Assembly: GCA_016928305.1 (NCBI GenBank)
Contig: JAFGKY010000030.1
Coordinates: forward strand, 1-59,632
Direction: 5' to 3'
Length of the DNA stretch: 59,632 bases
Source of the DNA: Bacteroidales bacterium
GTDB taxonomy: Bacteria > Bacteroidota > Bacteroidia > Bacteroidales > UBA10428
Shown: positions 44,137 through 52,624 of the stretch, one piece after another
Numbering within the stretch: the stretch's first letter is position 1
Layout: every line of letters begins with the position of its first letter
Notes under the pieces: generated by a model
Seen by the model: the letters and a program-made list of their open reading frames with translations, nothing else
Told to the model about the DNA's origin: nothing
The model's database searches: none
Made by a program: the position numbers and the translations under genes

Positions 44137-44487
44137 ATGGAGCAGAAGTATGATTTAAGTTTATTAAAGAGGTTATCCAACAATGACGAAGCTTTCATTG
44201 TTGATATGTTGAATACATTTCGGAGAACTGCTGGTCCGATTATAGAAAGAATGGAGCGTCTTGTTGCGGAAAAAAAGTATGAAGCGTTGGGCAGGGAAGC
44301 ACACAAATTCATACCCGGGGTTTCTTTTCTGGGTATTAAGTATCTCGAATCAGATCTGTTGAAAATTGAAGAGAATGCCAAAACCGGAACGGATCTCGAA
44401 GAAATGGAGGGATTGGTCTCGCAGGTGAAGGCAAAGGTTAAAGAATTGGTTGATGCATTTGAACACGATTTCAAGTTAAATCAATAA
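44137..44487 (+). CDS. HPt phosphotransfer protein
   Basis: From the ATG at 44137 (M-E-Q-K-Y-D-L) the protein is 116 residues, a four-helix HPt domain with the phospho-accepting His56 in R-E-A-H-K-F-I-P-G-V-S-F-L-G. The frame continues upstream to 44089, but those residues are unlike the family and would need a non-ATG start. It begins 73 bases after the cyclase gene and ends 1 base before the receiver gene, so the three genes form one unit. It should shuttle phosphate between a kinase elsewhere and the two receivers. Confidence 0.85.
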   Translation: MEQKYDLSLLKRLSNNDEAFIVDMLNTFRRTAGPIIERMERLVAEKKYEALGREAHKFIPGVSFLGIKYLESDLLKIEENAKTGTDLEEMEGLVSQVKAKVKELVDAFEHDFKLNQ

Positions 44488-44488
44488 T

Positions 44489-44854
44489 ATGAAGAAAGTC
44501 CTTATTGCAGAGGATGATCCTTTAACCTCAAAAGCTATAGAGCATAGGCTAATGCTCGATAATTTTGAAATCCATACCGCTTTCAATGGAAAAAGGGCGA
44601 TTGAGATGCTCAAGAAGGAGGATTATGATCTGCTTCTGGTGGATATTCATATGCCCTTTAAAGGAGGTCTTGAAATAATCGAATTTGTGAGGAATGAATT
44701 AAATAAGACAATGCCCATTGCCGTAGTCAGCCGGATTGGAATTTCTGAGACTGTTCATAAGGCGTTTGAAATTGGTGCTGATGAGTACATTACCAAACCT
44801 TTTGATCCGGATGATCTTTCACAAAAGATCAAACAAATTCTGACAAAAAAATAA
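44489..44854 (+). CDS. Single-domain response regulator
   Basis: A 121-residue receiver domain with acidic pair Asp9-Asp10, phospho-Asp52, Ser81 and Lys103 all in place, and nothing beyond the receiver fold. Without an output domain it may act as a phosphate sink or bind a target directly, as CheY does. It starts one base after the HPt stop codon. Confidence 0.92.
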   Translation: MKKVLIAEDDPLTSKAIEHRLMLDNFEIHTAFNGKRAIEMLKKEDYDLLLVDIHMPFKGGLEIIEFVRNELNKTMPIAVVSRIGISETVHKAFEIGADEYITKPFDPDDLSQKIKQILTKK

Positions 44855-44881
44855 TTGATGCATTATTAATGCAACTTTCAG

Positions 44882-45664
44882 ATGACAGAAGAAACATTAC
44901 GAATCCTGATTATTCAACCTGATATTATTTGGAAAGACACAACTGAAAACCTGCGGCATTATTCATCTTTGCTTCGGGCATATGAGAAACCGGTTGATCT
45001 TATCCTATTGCCCGAGATGTTTTCTACCGGTTTTGTCACCAACCCGGAAGAAATATCAGAAAGTTTGCACGATGATGCAATACAATGGCTGAAAAATATT
45101 GCTGAATCACGTAACTGCTCTGTCGCCGGAAGTGTTATCGTTATGGAAAACCGCCGATATTATAACCGCTTGATCTGTATGGCCCCAGATTCTGTTATTA
45201 GCTTTTATAATAAACGGCATTTGTTTCGAATGGAGGGAGAGGAGGAATACTTTTCACAGGGACTGCAAAGAACTGTCACTGTCTTAAAAGGATGGCGCAT
45301 ATGCTGGCAGATATGCTATGATCTTCGTTTTCCGGTATGGAGCCGTAACAAAGGAGACTATGATGTCCTTGTTTACGTGGCCAACTGGCCGGCTCAGCGG
45401 AGTGATGCCTGGAATACACTTTTGCGGGCCAGGGCTATTGAAAATCAGGCGTATGTAATTGGCGTTAACAGGATCGGCGAGGATGGCAATGGCATTGTTT
45501 ATCTTGGTGAGTCATGCGCAGTTGATCCCAAAGGAATTTTACTTAACGATTTTAATGCCGGCGAAGAAAAAGTTATTGATGTTGAGCTCAATTATACACC
45601 GTTGCAGGATTTCAGGCAAAAATTTCCCGTTATGCTGGATGCTGATAAGTTCACGATATCCTAA
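44882..45664 (+). CDS. Omega-amidase of the nitrilase superfamily (YafV/NIT2-like)
   Basis: A 260-residue carbon-nitrogen hydrolase with the triad Glu45 (L-P-E-M-F), Lys111 (Y-N-K-R-H-L-F) and Cys145 (Q-I-C-Y-D-L-R-F-P). The L-P-E-M-F-S-T-G-F and C-Y-D-L-R-F-P segments are those of omega-amidase, which deaminates 2-oxoglutaramate and 2-oxosuccinamate and so repairs products of glutamine transamination. The gene follows the phosphorelay genes after 27 bases and is convergent with slyD, whose stop lies 12 bases away. Confidence 0.88.
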   Translation: MTEETLRILIIQPDIIWKDTTENLRHYSSLLRAYEKPVDLILLPEMFSTGFVTNPEEISESLHDDAIQWLKNIAESRNCSVAGSVIVMENRRYYNRLICMAPDSVISFYNKRHLFRMEGEEEYFSQGLQRTVTVLKGWRICWQICYDLRFPVWSRNKGDYDVLVYVANWPAQRSDAWNTLLRARAIENQAYVIGVNRIGEDGNGIVYLGESCAVDPKGILLNDFNAGEEKVIDVELNYTPLQDFRQKFPVMLDADKFTIS

Positions 45665-45676
45665 AATCAGTTCTGG

Positions 45677-46219
45677 TCAGCAACAAGTTCCGCCTGGTTC
45701 ACCGCAATCTGAACATCCGTCACAGCTGTTTGTCCGGTGGATATGACCGTGCGCTCTTTCTTCATCGGTTGCTTCACGTATCGCCAGAATCTGTCCGGAA
45801 AAATAAAGGTCATTCCCTGCCAGTGGATGATTGAAATCCATGGTGACAATATCTGCAGTTATCTCCTTCACGATACCGTTCAGCCTGTTCCCCTGTCCAT
45901 CCTGCATGGGAATCGTGTTTCCTATCTTAACAAGATTGGGGTCAACTTTGCCTTCAATTTCAAATGCTTTCACCGGTACATTAACAATAGCATTTTTATC
46001 CATATCTCCATATGCATCTTCTGAAACAAGGGTAAAATTAAACCTGTCCCCAATGCTGAGCCCGGCCAGGTTATCTTCAAATTTGGGCAACAAGGAGCCT
46101 GACCCGTACAAAAATGTTAAGGGAGAATCGTTTTTCAGGGACTCGATAATTTTTCCATCAGGCTTATCAATCCTTAGCTCATATATAATGGAAATAACTT
46201 TGTCATTGGTAACTATCAT
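45677..46219 (-). CDS. slyD: FKBP-type peptidyl-prolyl isomerase, SlyD type
   Basis: From the ATG at 46219 the protein is 180 residues. The FKBP domain contains the inserted IF-loop typical of SlyD (about 65-130, N-A-I-V-N-V-P-V-K-A-F with G-N-T-I-P-M-Q-D) and F-N-H-P-L-A-G. A short C-terminal tail is rich in His and Cys (H-G-H-I-H then C-D-G-C-S-D-C-G and C-C) and should bind metals such as nickel or zinc. It assists folding and can supply nickel to metalloenzymes. The frame remains open a further 13 codons upstream, but the family start is M-I-V-T-N-D-K-V. Confidence 0.93.
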   Translation of the reverse strand: MIVTNDKVISIIYELRIDKPDGKIIESLKNDSPLTFLYGSGSLLPKFEDNLAGLSIGDRFNFTLVSEDAYGDMDKNAIVNVPVKAFEIEGKVDPNLVKIGNTIPMQDGQGNRLNGIVKEITADIVTMDFNHPLAGNDLYFSGQILAIREATDEERAHGHIHRTNSCDGCSDCGEPGGTCC

Positions 46220-46258
46220 AATAAAAAAGAATGAAATATTTTTACTTTCTGGTTGCAA

Positions 46259-46567
46259 AGAAATAAAATTATCAGATATTCTTTATCAATTTCTGTATTA
46301 AATTCGTTCTAACCTGCGCTATTCATAAAAACACAGATTATTCTGTGCTAAAGCAGGTTAGCCCGATTTAGTTACACTTAGGTTTCAAAGAAAAGTTAGT
46401 GTAACTTAATCGTAATCTGTTCATTAAAATAAATTCATGAATTTTACAGACTAAATTAATGAGACAGATAAATAAACCTGACAGAGTCGTAAGACCTGTC
46501 AGGGTTTATTTTCAGATAGCTTCTAATCGGTTAAAACAGAAGGCATAATAAATGATGTGAACCAGCG
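46259..46567. repeat. Intergenic region with three successive hairpins
   Basis: The first structure has outer stem CTAACCTGC/GCAGGTTAG (46309-46317 with 46353-46361) and inner stem CACAGA/TCTGTG (46332-46337 with 46342-46347). The second is AGTTACACTTA with TTAGTGTAACT (46370-46380 and 46396-46406, ten of eleven paired). The third is AAATAAACCTGACAG with CTGTCAGGGTTTATTT (46470-46484 and 46496-46511, one extra G). No gene is visible. The third has the look of a widespread intergenic repeat. Together they may insulate slyD from the gene at 46629. Confidence 0.65.
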
Positions 46568-46598
46568 TTTGCAAAATGATTAATTCTTTATAGATTCG
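46568..46598 (+). promoter_or_regulatory. Possible promoter for the outer-membrane barrel gene
   Basis: TTTG at 46568-46571, a 19-base spacer, then TAGATTCG at 46591-46598, which departs from TANNTTTG at one position. The distance to the ATG at 46629 is 30 bases. Confidence 0.4.
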
Positions 46599-46628
46599 TG
46601 CAAGAAAAACATTTAAATTCCTTTTACT

Positions 46629-47252
46629 ATGAATCCGGCTATGAAACATCTAACCCTGTCAATAGTGATAATGGTTATATTCTCAACCACTGCCATCTCA
46701 CAGATGCATCTGGGTATAAGGGGAGGGATATATTCTACGTGGGTTACAGCCGATAAAGTTGAAATTGGAACAAAAGATGTCGACTTCAGCAATAAATCAA
46801 ATTTAGGATTTCACGTGGGCATTGTCGCGGAGTATAAAACCAGCAGGGTATTCATCCAGCCTGAACTGTTATACAGCAGTGTCCGGTGTGATATCAACAT
46901 CGATCCCAGTGAGGAAGGCTTAACCGAACTGGAACTGAAAAAGATAGATTTACCCGTTATGGTGGGCTTTAAGATAGGAGCGTTTAAGTTTCAGGCCGGA
47001 CCTATGGCATCCGTTTTGATTAAAGACAAGTCATTTTTTAAAGACATTACCAATAGTGATTTGCGGTTGAATTCGACCACATTTGGCTTTCAGGCAGGAG
47101 TAGGAGTAGATGTCTCAAGGCTTACACTTGATTTAAAATACGAGAGGATGTTAAGCAGACTGGATGATGATATAACCAATACAAATGATAATTTTAATGC
47201 ACGGTTGAATCAGTTGGTATTCAGTATAGGACTGTTTTTTCAGGATCGCTAA
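46629..47252 (+). CDS. Outer-membrane beta-barrel protein (porin-like, 8-stranded)
   Basis: The 207-residue protein has a signal peptide (about 1-23, cleaved after A-I-S-Q) and a barrel-type remainder. G-I-R-G-G-I-Y-S and F-Q-A-G-V-G-V-D are characteristic of the OMP_b-brl_2 family, and the last residues end in F-S-I-G-L-F-F-Q-D-R, close to a terminal aromatic strand. The function of this family is unknown beyond outer-membrane location. It starts a transcript that probably continues into the SRAP gene 11 bases downstream. Confidence 0.8.
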   Translation: MNPAMKHLTLSIVIMVIFSTTAISQMHLGIRGGIYSTWVTADKVEIGTKDVDFSNKSNLGFHVGIVAEYKTSRVFIQPELLYSSVRCDINIDPSEEGLTELELKKIDLPVMVGFKIGAFKFQAGPMASVLIKDKSFFKDITNSDLRLNSTTFGFQAGVGVDVSRLTLDLKYERMLSRLDDDITNTNDNFNARLNQLVFSIGLFFQDR

Positions 47253-47263
47253 AATATACAGGT

Positions 47264-47914
47264 TTGTGCTATACAATAAAAATTGACCTTACCCGCGAAC
47301 AGATTGAAAAACGTTTCCGGGCAATCTTTAGTCAACCCGAATTGTATTCACCTGGAGATAAGATCAATGCTTTTGTTTTGCCTGCCGTACCCGTTATAAG
47401 CAACCAAAATCCTGATCAGATCAGCCTGTATAACTGGGGGCTTATACCTTTCTGGGTTAAAGATGCCGATACTGCTGACGCTCTCAGAAGGAGAACCTTT
47501 AACGCGAAATCTGAAACCCTGGCTGAAAAACCTTCATACCGGGGCTCATTTGGTAAAAAACATTGCCTTGTATTGACCACCGGATTCTATGAGTGGCAAA
47601 CCATTGGTAAAGAGAAAATTCCTTATATCATGGGTCTGAAAGATCAGCAGGCTTTTGCGCTGGCCGGATTGTATGATAACTGGAAAGATCCTGCTACAGG
47701 CAAAATAGTCAATACTTTTACGGTTATTACTACCCGCGCGAATCCCAGGATGGAAGTGATTCACAACCTGAAGAAGCGTATGCCGGTGATTATTTCACCT
47801 GCTGATGAGCAAAAATGGCTTTCGGCTGATCTTAACACTTCTGAGATACAGGCTGTTTTTGAACCTTATCCGCAGGAACTGATGACCTTTGAAAAAATTG
47901 AGAAGCGGCTATAG
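47264..47914 (+). CDS. yedK: SRAP domain protein (YedK/HMCES, abasic-site shield)
   Basis: A 216-residue protein that crosslinks to abasic sites in single-stranded DNA through its N-terminal Cys. Key residues are present: Cys2, Asn80 (F-N-A-K-S-E-T), Glu110 (F-Y-E-W) and His167 (V-I-H-N-L-K-K-R-M-P). The start is TTG: Cys must follow the initiator Met, and TTG is directly before TGC, so the start is fixed by catalytic need. It lies 11 bases after the barrel gene. The convergent thioredoxin gene ends 17 bases further on. Confidence 0.93.
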   Translation: MCYTIKIDLTREQIEKRFRAIFSQPELYSPGDKINAFVLPAVPVISNQNPDQISLYNWGLIPFWVKDADTADALRRRTFNAKSETLAEKPSYRGSFGKKHCLVLTTGFYEWQTIGKEKIPYIMGLKDQQAFALAGLYDNWKDPATGKIVNTFTVITTRANPRMEVIHNLKKRMPVIISPADEQKWLSADLNTSEIQAVFEPYPQELMTFEKIEKRL

Positions 47915-47931
47915 TTATAAAGATGTAAATC

Positions 47932-48417
47932 TCACTTGCTATAGCTGGCAGGATCAACAGCAGAACGGTTCCATCCGAGCAGAAAGCGTTTTACCTTTTC
48001 CGTGTCATACCCCTTATCGAGCTCAAGATATCCGGTGTCCTGTGTATGAAGCCGGTTTCCTTGCGCATCCAGAACTATCAGCACCGGAAAACCAAAACGT
48101 TGCGGATAATTCAGTTTTTTCATAACACCGGGATTCTTGTTCTCTTTGCTGTAGTTTATCCTTACCAGGATGTAGTCAGTTTTAAGGATGGAATCAATGA
48201 CTGATTCAGACTGAAAAAAACCATGAAGACGAACACACCATGGGCACCAATTACCACCTACCTGTACCAGTACATGTTTATTCTCCTGTGTGGCTTTTTG
48301 AATGGCCTGCTGAAGATCGAACCGGGCATCTGCCAGGGGATCATATACATATATCTTCTCCTGTGCATAAAGTATTCCACTGATCAGTATCATGATCGAA
48401 AAAATAATTTTTCTCAT
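47932..48417 (-). CDS. Exported thioredoxin-like protein
   Basis: From the ATG at 48417 (M-R-K-I-I-F-S) the protein is 161 residues with a signal peptide (about 1-18, ending Y-A-Q). The thioredoxin fold has the active site W-C-P-W-C (Cys58, Cys61) and the cis-Pro in F-G-F-P-V-L. It resembles thioredoxin_7-type proteins that fold or repair disulfides in the periplasm. The upstream part of the open frame (to 48456) lacks signal character, so the 48417 start is preferred. Confidence 0.85.
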   Translation of the reverse strand: MRKIIFSIMILISGILYAQEKIYVYDPLADARFDLQQAIQKATQENKHVLVQVGGNWCPWCVRLHGFFQSESVIDSILKTDYILVRINYSKENKNPGVMKKLNYPQRFGFPVLIVLDAQGNRLHTQDTGYLELDKGYDTEKVKRFLLGWNRSAVDPASYSK

Positions 48418-48562
48418 AAGATTTGCTGAAAATGTTGTGTATGCTGCGTATGTCATTACTATTTAGAGGATTATCCGATGTCGGTTGTCATTCTTTGTTC
48501 CCGGTTCCGGTATTTCTGTTTCTTACGACATACCGAGTACCGAATACCCCTTTCCCCAACCA

Positions 48563-49066
48563 TCAAAACTCTTTTTTCAATTGAATTACCCAATCCTTTA
48601 TTTTCTGGTTAATCAGTTTTCCCTGGTTTTCAAAATCGAGTGCCAGACCAGTAAACCTGTTTCCGCGCATGGCTTTTGAATTCTCAAAGGTATATCCCTC
48701 AGTAGTCGTATACCCGATTATAGTTGCTCCGCAACGTTCTAAAATCTGGGCCATTATGCCAATTCCATCCACAAAATTCTCGGGATATCCTTTTTGATCA
48801 CCATTACCGAATAATGCGCATTTTTTCCCTTTTAAATCCAGGTCTTCAAGTGCAGGGATGAATTCGTCCCAGTAATTCGGCAATTCTCCGTCAAACCAGG
48901 TGGGAACGCCTAAAATGGATTTATCGTATGATAAAAACTGTTCAGGAGTAATGGTTTCAGCATTCACCATGGTTACATTTTCCTTCCCCATTGCTTCGGT
49001 GATCTTTTTAGCTGCCAGTGAGGTCTTGTTGGTATTAAAACTATAGCAAACAGCAATCTTACTCAT
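48563..49066 (-). CDS. fldA: Flavodoxin
   Basis: A 167-residue FMN-binding electron carrier. The N-terminal phosphate loop is S-F-N-T-N-K-T-S (Y-S-F-N-T-N-K), followed by the W-F-D-G-E-L-P-N-Y-W loop and the G-N-G-D-Q-K-G-Y loop that stack on the flavin. Length and order fit long-chain bacterial flavodoxin. The gene lies 17 bases downstream of the E1 gene on the same strand, so it is likely cotranscribed with the 2-oxo acid dehydrogenase. The first loop reads F-N-T-N-K-T rather than the common T-G-x-T-G-x-T, a variation seen in some Bacteroidota flavodoxins. Confidence 0.9.
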   Translation of the reverse strand: MSKIAVCYSFNTNKTSLAAKKITEAMGKENVTMVNAETITPEQFLSYDKSILGVPTWFDGELPNYWDEFIPALEDLDLKGKKCALFGNGDQKGYPENFVDGIGIMAQILERCGATIIGYTTTEGYTFENSKAMRGNRFTGLALDFENQGKLINQKIKDWVIQLKKEF

Positions 49067-49083
49067 GGATGGGATATTAACAT

Positions 49084-51126
49084 TTAATATTCAAGCAGTT
49101 CTTTCATAGCTGCAAGGATTTTTTCCGTATTGGGCAGAATAGCCTTTTCGAGTATGCGGTTAAAACCTACAGGAGTATTGGTGGATCCGAGTCGTTTTAC
49201 GGGGCCGTCCAGATACTCGAAGGCTTCTTCCATAATGGTTGCGGTAACCTCACCTCCGAAACCTCCAAATACCTTATCCTCATGCACTACAATCGCTTTA
49301 CCTGTCTTTTTCACGGATTCAAGGATTGCCTCTTTATCAAGGGGTGACAGGGATCGGAGGTCAATTACTTCTATGTCGGCTCCTTGCTGTTTTGCCAGTA
49401 TTTCTGCTGCTTCAAGGCACATATGTGTGGTATTGCCGTATGTAAACACAGATAAGTCACTGCCTTGCCTGCGAATACGGGCTTTCCCAAACGGAACCTC
49501 GAAGTCCTCGGGTATGGGAGCCGCAGCTGCCGGAGCATTATACAAAGCCTTAGGTTCGAGGAATAGGGTCAGACCTTCGGAACGAATGCTGGTTCGCAAC
49601 AATCCGGCTGCATCGTCGGCATATGACGGATAGACAACGCGAACACCAGGGAAGGTGGTAAACACCGCTTCAATGGTTTGGGAATGATACAGTCCGCCTC
49701 CTATATATCCTCCCGAAGCAAGCCGGATAGTGACATTGGGAGCAAATTGTCCTTTTGTCCTCCAGTATTCATGCGTTGCCTCCACGAGTTGCTCCATGGC
49801 AGGCCAGAAATAATCAGCAAATTCAGCACCCTCAATCACAAGCCGTATCTTTTTGTTTAGCCGTGACATTCCGTTGGCCGTGCCAACAATAAAATCTTCT
49901 GCAATCGGAGCATTGAATACTCGCTCTTTCCCGAATTCCTGCTGCATACCTTTGGTAACGTTGAAGATACCTCCTTTTTCCTTATGCGCAATATCCTGGC
50001 CCCAGATATAGGTGTCGGGATTGTGTCTGAATTCCGCTTTCAGGGTTTCATTTAATGCTTCAATGAGTTTCTTTTTTGTACCGTCATAGGAATGGATCCC
50101 TTCAGGATATTTTTTACACACGTACGATACCGGAACCACGTAATCATAAACAGAACCGGGATCCGGATCAGGAGCTGCCAAAGCTTTCTTATGTGATTCC
50201 TTAACTTCCTGCTTGACCTTTTCTTCAATTTCGACAAGTTCGGCTTCGGTAAAACGATTGTATCGTATCAACAGACGCCTGTATTTTCCCAACGGATCAT
50301 ATTCGCTCACATAGTTTAATTCATAATCGTTGCGATATAATTCGTGCCTGTCAGAATTGGAATGAGAATGAATACGCACGCAATTTGCCTGTACGATAGC
50401 CGGTTTCTGATTTCTCGTAACCCAGTCCTTTGCTTCGGCCATGGCGTTCATCGAATCAAAGACATCCTTTCCGTTGCAATGGATGATCCTGAGGTTCTTT
50501 AAACCTGTAAAATTATTGGCAACCTTCCGGTTGGCCGTTTGATCAGCCTTGGGCACAGAGATGCCATACCCGTTATCCTGGAATACAAAAATTACGGGCA
50601 ACTGTTCGTTCGATGCACCATTGATGGCCTCGTATACGTAGCCTTCCGATACCGATGATTCACCCTGAGAGGAAATGGCGACACCTTTTTGTCCGTATTT
50701 TTTTATACCTCTTGCTACTCCTGTTGCATGAAGGGTGTGATTGCCGGTACACGAAGAAACGTTGTGTATGTTCCATGCGGGTTTTGCAAAATGATTGGAC
50801 ATGTGACGTCCGCCACCGGCAACGTCGGTGTCTTTGGAAATACCATTACAAAGAATTTCCTCGGAAGTGAGACCGGCTGATATGCAGGTTAACATATCAC
50901 GGTAATAGGGAAACAGGTGATCGGCAGATCGGTCGAATACCTGCCCGATCGCAAGCTGAATACCATCATGTCCGGCATATGGAGCATGGTAGGACCATCC
51001 GATAGCCTGCTTCAGATAGTTTGGGGCGCGGTCGTCAAGTGTCCGGCCAAGTACCATTAAATAAAACCAATGTGCCAGGGTTTTCTTATCCGTCTTTTTT
51101 ATATTATATCTAACAGGAACTTCCAT
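49084..51126 (-). CDS. 2-Oxo acid dehydrogenase E1, alpha and beta fused
   Basis: The 680-residue enzyme joins the alpha (about 1-335) and beta (about 345-680) chains of the thiamine diphosphate-dependent E1. The alpha half has G-H-D-G-I-Q-L-A-I, Y-Y-R-D-M-L, and the cofactor motif S-Q-G-E-S-S (153-158) with Q-D-N-G-Y (183-187). The beta half has Y-I-W-G-Q-D-I-A, P-I-A-E and G-L-Y-H-S-Q. Such fusions occur in Bacteroidota and serve pyruvate, 2-oxoisovalerate or broad substrates. It lies 30 bases downstream of E2 and precedes flavodoxin; E3 is elsewhere. The usual G-D-G of the ThDP motif is S-Q-G here (see findings). Confidence 0.92.
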   Translation of the reverse strand: MEVPVRYNIKKTDKKTLAHWFYLMVLGRTLDDRAPNYLKQAIGWSYHAPYAGHDGIQLAIGQVFDRSADHLFPYYRDMLTCISAGLTSEEILCNGISKDTDVAGGGRHMSNHFAKPAWNIHNVSSCTGNHTLHATGVARGIKKYGQKGVAISSQGESSVSEGYVYEAINGASNEQLPVIFVFQDNGYGISVPKADQTANRKVANNFTGLKNLRIIHCNGKDVFDSMNAMAEAKDWVTRNQKPAIVQANCVRIHSHSNSDRHELYRNDYELNYVSEYDPLGKYRRLLIRYNRFTEAELVEIEEKVKQEVKESHKKALAAPDPDPGSVYDYVVPVSYVCKKYPEGIHSYDGTKKKLIEALNETLKAEFRHNPDTYIWGQDIAHKEKGGIFNVTKGMQQEFGKERVFNAPIAEDFIVGTANGMSRLNKKIRLVIEGAEFADYFWPAMEQLVEATHEYWRTKGQFAPNVTIRLASGGYIGGGLYHSQTIEAVFTTFPGVRVVYPSYADDAAGLLRTSIRSEGLTLFLEPKALYNAPAAAAPIPEDFEVPFGKARIRRQGSDLSVFTYGNTTHMCLEAAEILAKQQGADIEVIDLRSLSPLDKEAILESVKKTGKAIVVHEDKVFGGFGGEVTATIMEEAFEYLDGPVKRLGSTNTPVGFNRILEKAILPNTEKILAAMKELLEY

Positions 51127-51156
51127 TATTTGCTACTTGATTTTACCTATTATTAT

Positions 51157-52449
51157 TTATACAGAGCGGTTACCATCAAATCCTTCCAGTATATCTGCGA
51201 TACGTCTCAGAAAAGAACCACCCAGTGCCCCGTCAACAACGCGATGGTCATACGACAAGGATAAGATCATTTTATGCCGTATGGCAATCACATCACCGGT
51301 AGGTGTTTCAAGAACTGCGGGCTTCTTTTCAATGGTCCCGGTAGCCAGTATGGCTACCTGGGGTTGGTTGATGATCGGAGTTCCGGTAAGATTCCTGAAG
51401 GTTCCAAAATTCGTAATGGTAAAAGTGCCTCCCTGAATATCATCAGGCTTAAGGTTACCGGACCGGGCATCATCAGCCAGACGGTTCATTTCTGTTGTTA
51501 TGCCCAGCAGGCTTTTTTGATCTGCATTACGGAGTACCGGTACAATGAGGTTACCGGATGGCAGCGCTACAGCAATTCCAATGTTAACATCTTTCCTCAG
51601 AATGATCTTGTCCCCGTCGACTGAAGCATTTACAGCGGGAAACTCCTTCAGCGCTTTAGCTGCAGCTTCGATAAAAACGGGCATATAGGTTAACTTCTGC
51701 TTTTCACGTTTTTGAAAATCATCTTTCACCTTTTCACGCCATAAGACAAGATGGGTGACATCGGCTTCCACAAAATTTGCAACATGCGGTGAAACCTTTT
51801 TTGACATAACCATATGTTCGGCTATCAGCTTACGCATGCGGTCCATAACAATCACTTCATCACCGGGCATTAGTGGAACAGATACAGCAGGCATTTCCTT
51901 CTTACCTGATACAGCCGTTACAATTGATGGCCTGTCTGCCTTATTCCGGTTTTCCAGAAAGGCCATTACATCCTGTTTCCTGACCCTGCCACCACGGCCG
52001 CTTCCCTGTATCTTATCAAGTTCGGCGGCAGTAATATGCTCTTTTCGGGCAATGCTTTGTACAAGCGGAGAATAAAATCTTCCCGAATTACGAAAAGCAG
52101 AAGGTGATTGGACATCCTGTTCCGGTCTGGTTTCCCCTTTTTCGCTGACAGCATGCGTCCCGGATTTTTTCTCCTGAATCGGTTCGGTTGAAGATTCCGG
52201 CATGGCTCCTTCCAGGTCGATTATAGCAATAACTTCACCGACCGGGACTTTTGCCCCTTCTTCGAAAAGTACTTTTGAAATCACGCCCGCAACCGGTGAT
52301 GGTATTTCTGAATCTACTTTATCCGTTGCAATCTCCAGCAATACATCATCTTCTTCCACAGTATCACCGGGGTGTTTTAACCAGCGTGTGATAGTGGCTT
52401 CCTGAACACTTTCGCCCATCTTGGGCATTACTATATTGTATGCTGCCAT
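51157..52449 (-). CDS. 2-Oxo acid dehydrogenase E2 (dihydrolipoamide acyltransferase)
   Basis: A 430-residue protein: a lipoyl domain (1-80, lipoylated Lys44 in A-T-D-K-V-D-S-E-I), a flexible linker, a peripheral subunit-binding domain (about 127-165) and the acyltransferase domain (about 200-430) with the active-site His in S-Y-D-H-R-V-V-D-G-A. It transfers the acyl group from E1 to coenzyme A and forms the core of the complex. It is the first gene of the E2-E1-flavodoxin unit. The single lipoyl domain is more typical of branched-chain or broad-specificity complexes than of E. coli-type pyruvate dehydrogenase. Confidence 0.93.
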   Translation of the reverse strand: MAAYNIVMPKMGESVQEATITRWLKHPGDTVEEDDVLLEIATDKVDSEIPSPVAGVISKVLFEEGAKVPVGEVIAIIDLEGAMPESSTEPIQEKKSGTHAVSEKGETRPEQDVQSPSAFRNSGRFYSPLVQSIARKEHITAAELDKIQGSGRGGRVRKQDVMAFLENRNKADRPSIVTAVSGKKEMPAVSVPLMPGDEVIVMDRMRKLIAEHMVMSKKVSPHVANFVEADVTHLVLWREKVKDDFQKREKQKLTYMPVFIEAAAKALKEFPAVNASVDGDKIILRKDVNIGIAVALPSGNLIVPVLRNADQKSLLGITTEMNRLADDARSGNLKPDDIQGGTFTITNFGTFRNLTGTPIINQPQVAILATGTIEKKPAVLETPTGDVIAIRHKMILSLSYDHRVVDGALGGSFLRRIADILEGFDGNRSV

Positions 52450-52489
52450 GCCGTTTTTGTTTCAGTCATTTGAATGAATGGTAAATATA

Positions 52490-52497
52490 CAAAATTA
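52490..52497 (-). promoter_or_regulatory. TANNTTTG promoter element for the E2-E1-flavodoxin operon
   Basis: On the minus strand TAATTTTG (52497 to 52490) matches exactly, 40 bases before the E2 start codon. The upstream TTTG is not clear. Confidence 0.45.
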
Positions 52498-52624
52498 GCC
52501 AATCTCTGGCTGTTCTGAATAAGTTGCTGTTTAATAATAACCAAAAAGGCATAAAAAATGTTCAAATTTGCTTTCATTCATGAATTATATTCTTTTATTT
52601 TAAGAATCACTAAAAACAGTTTTT

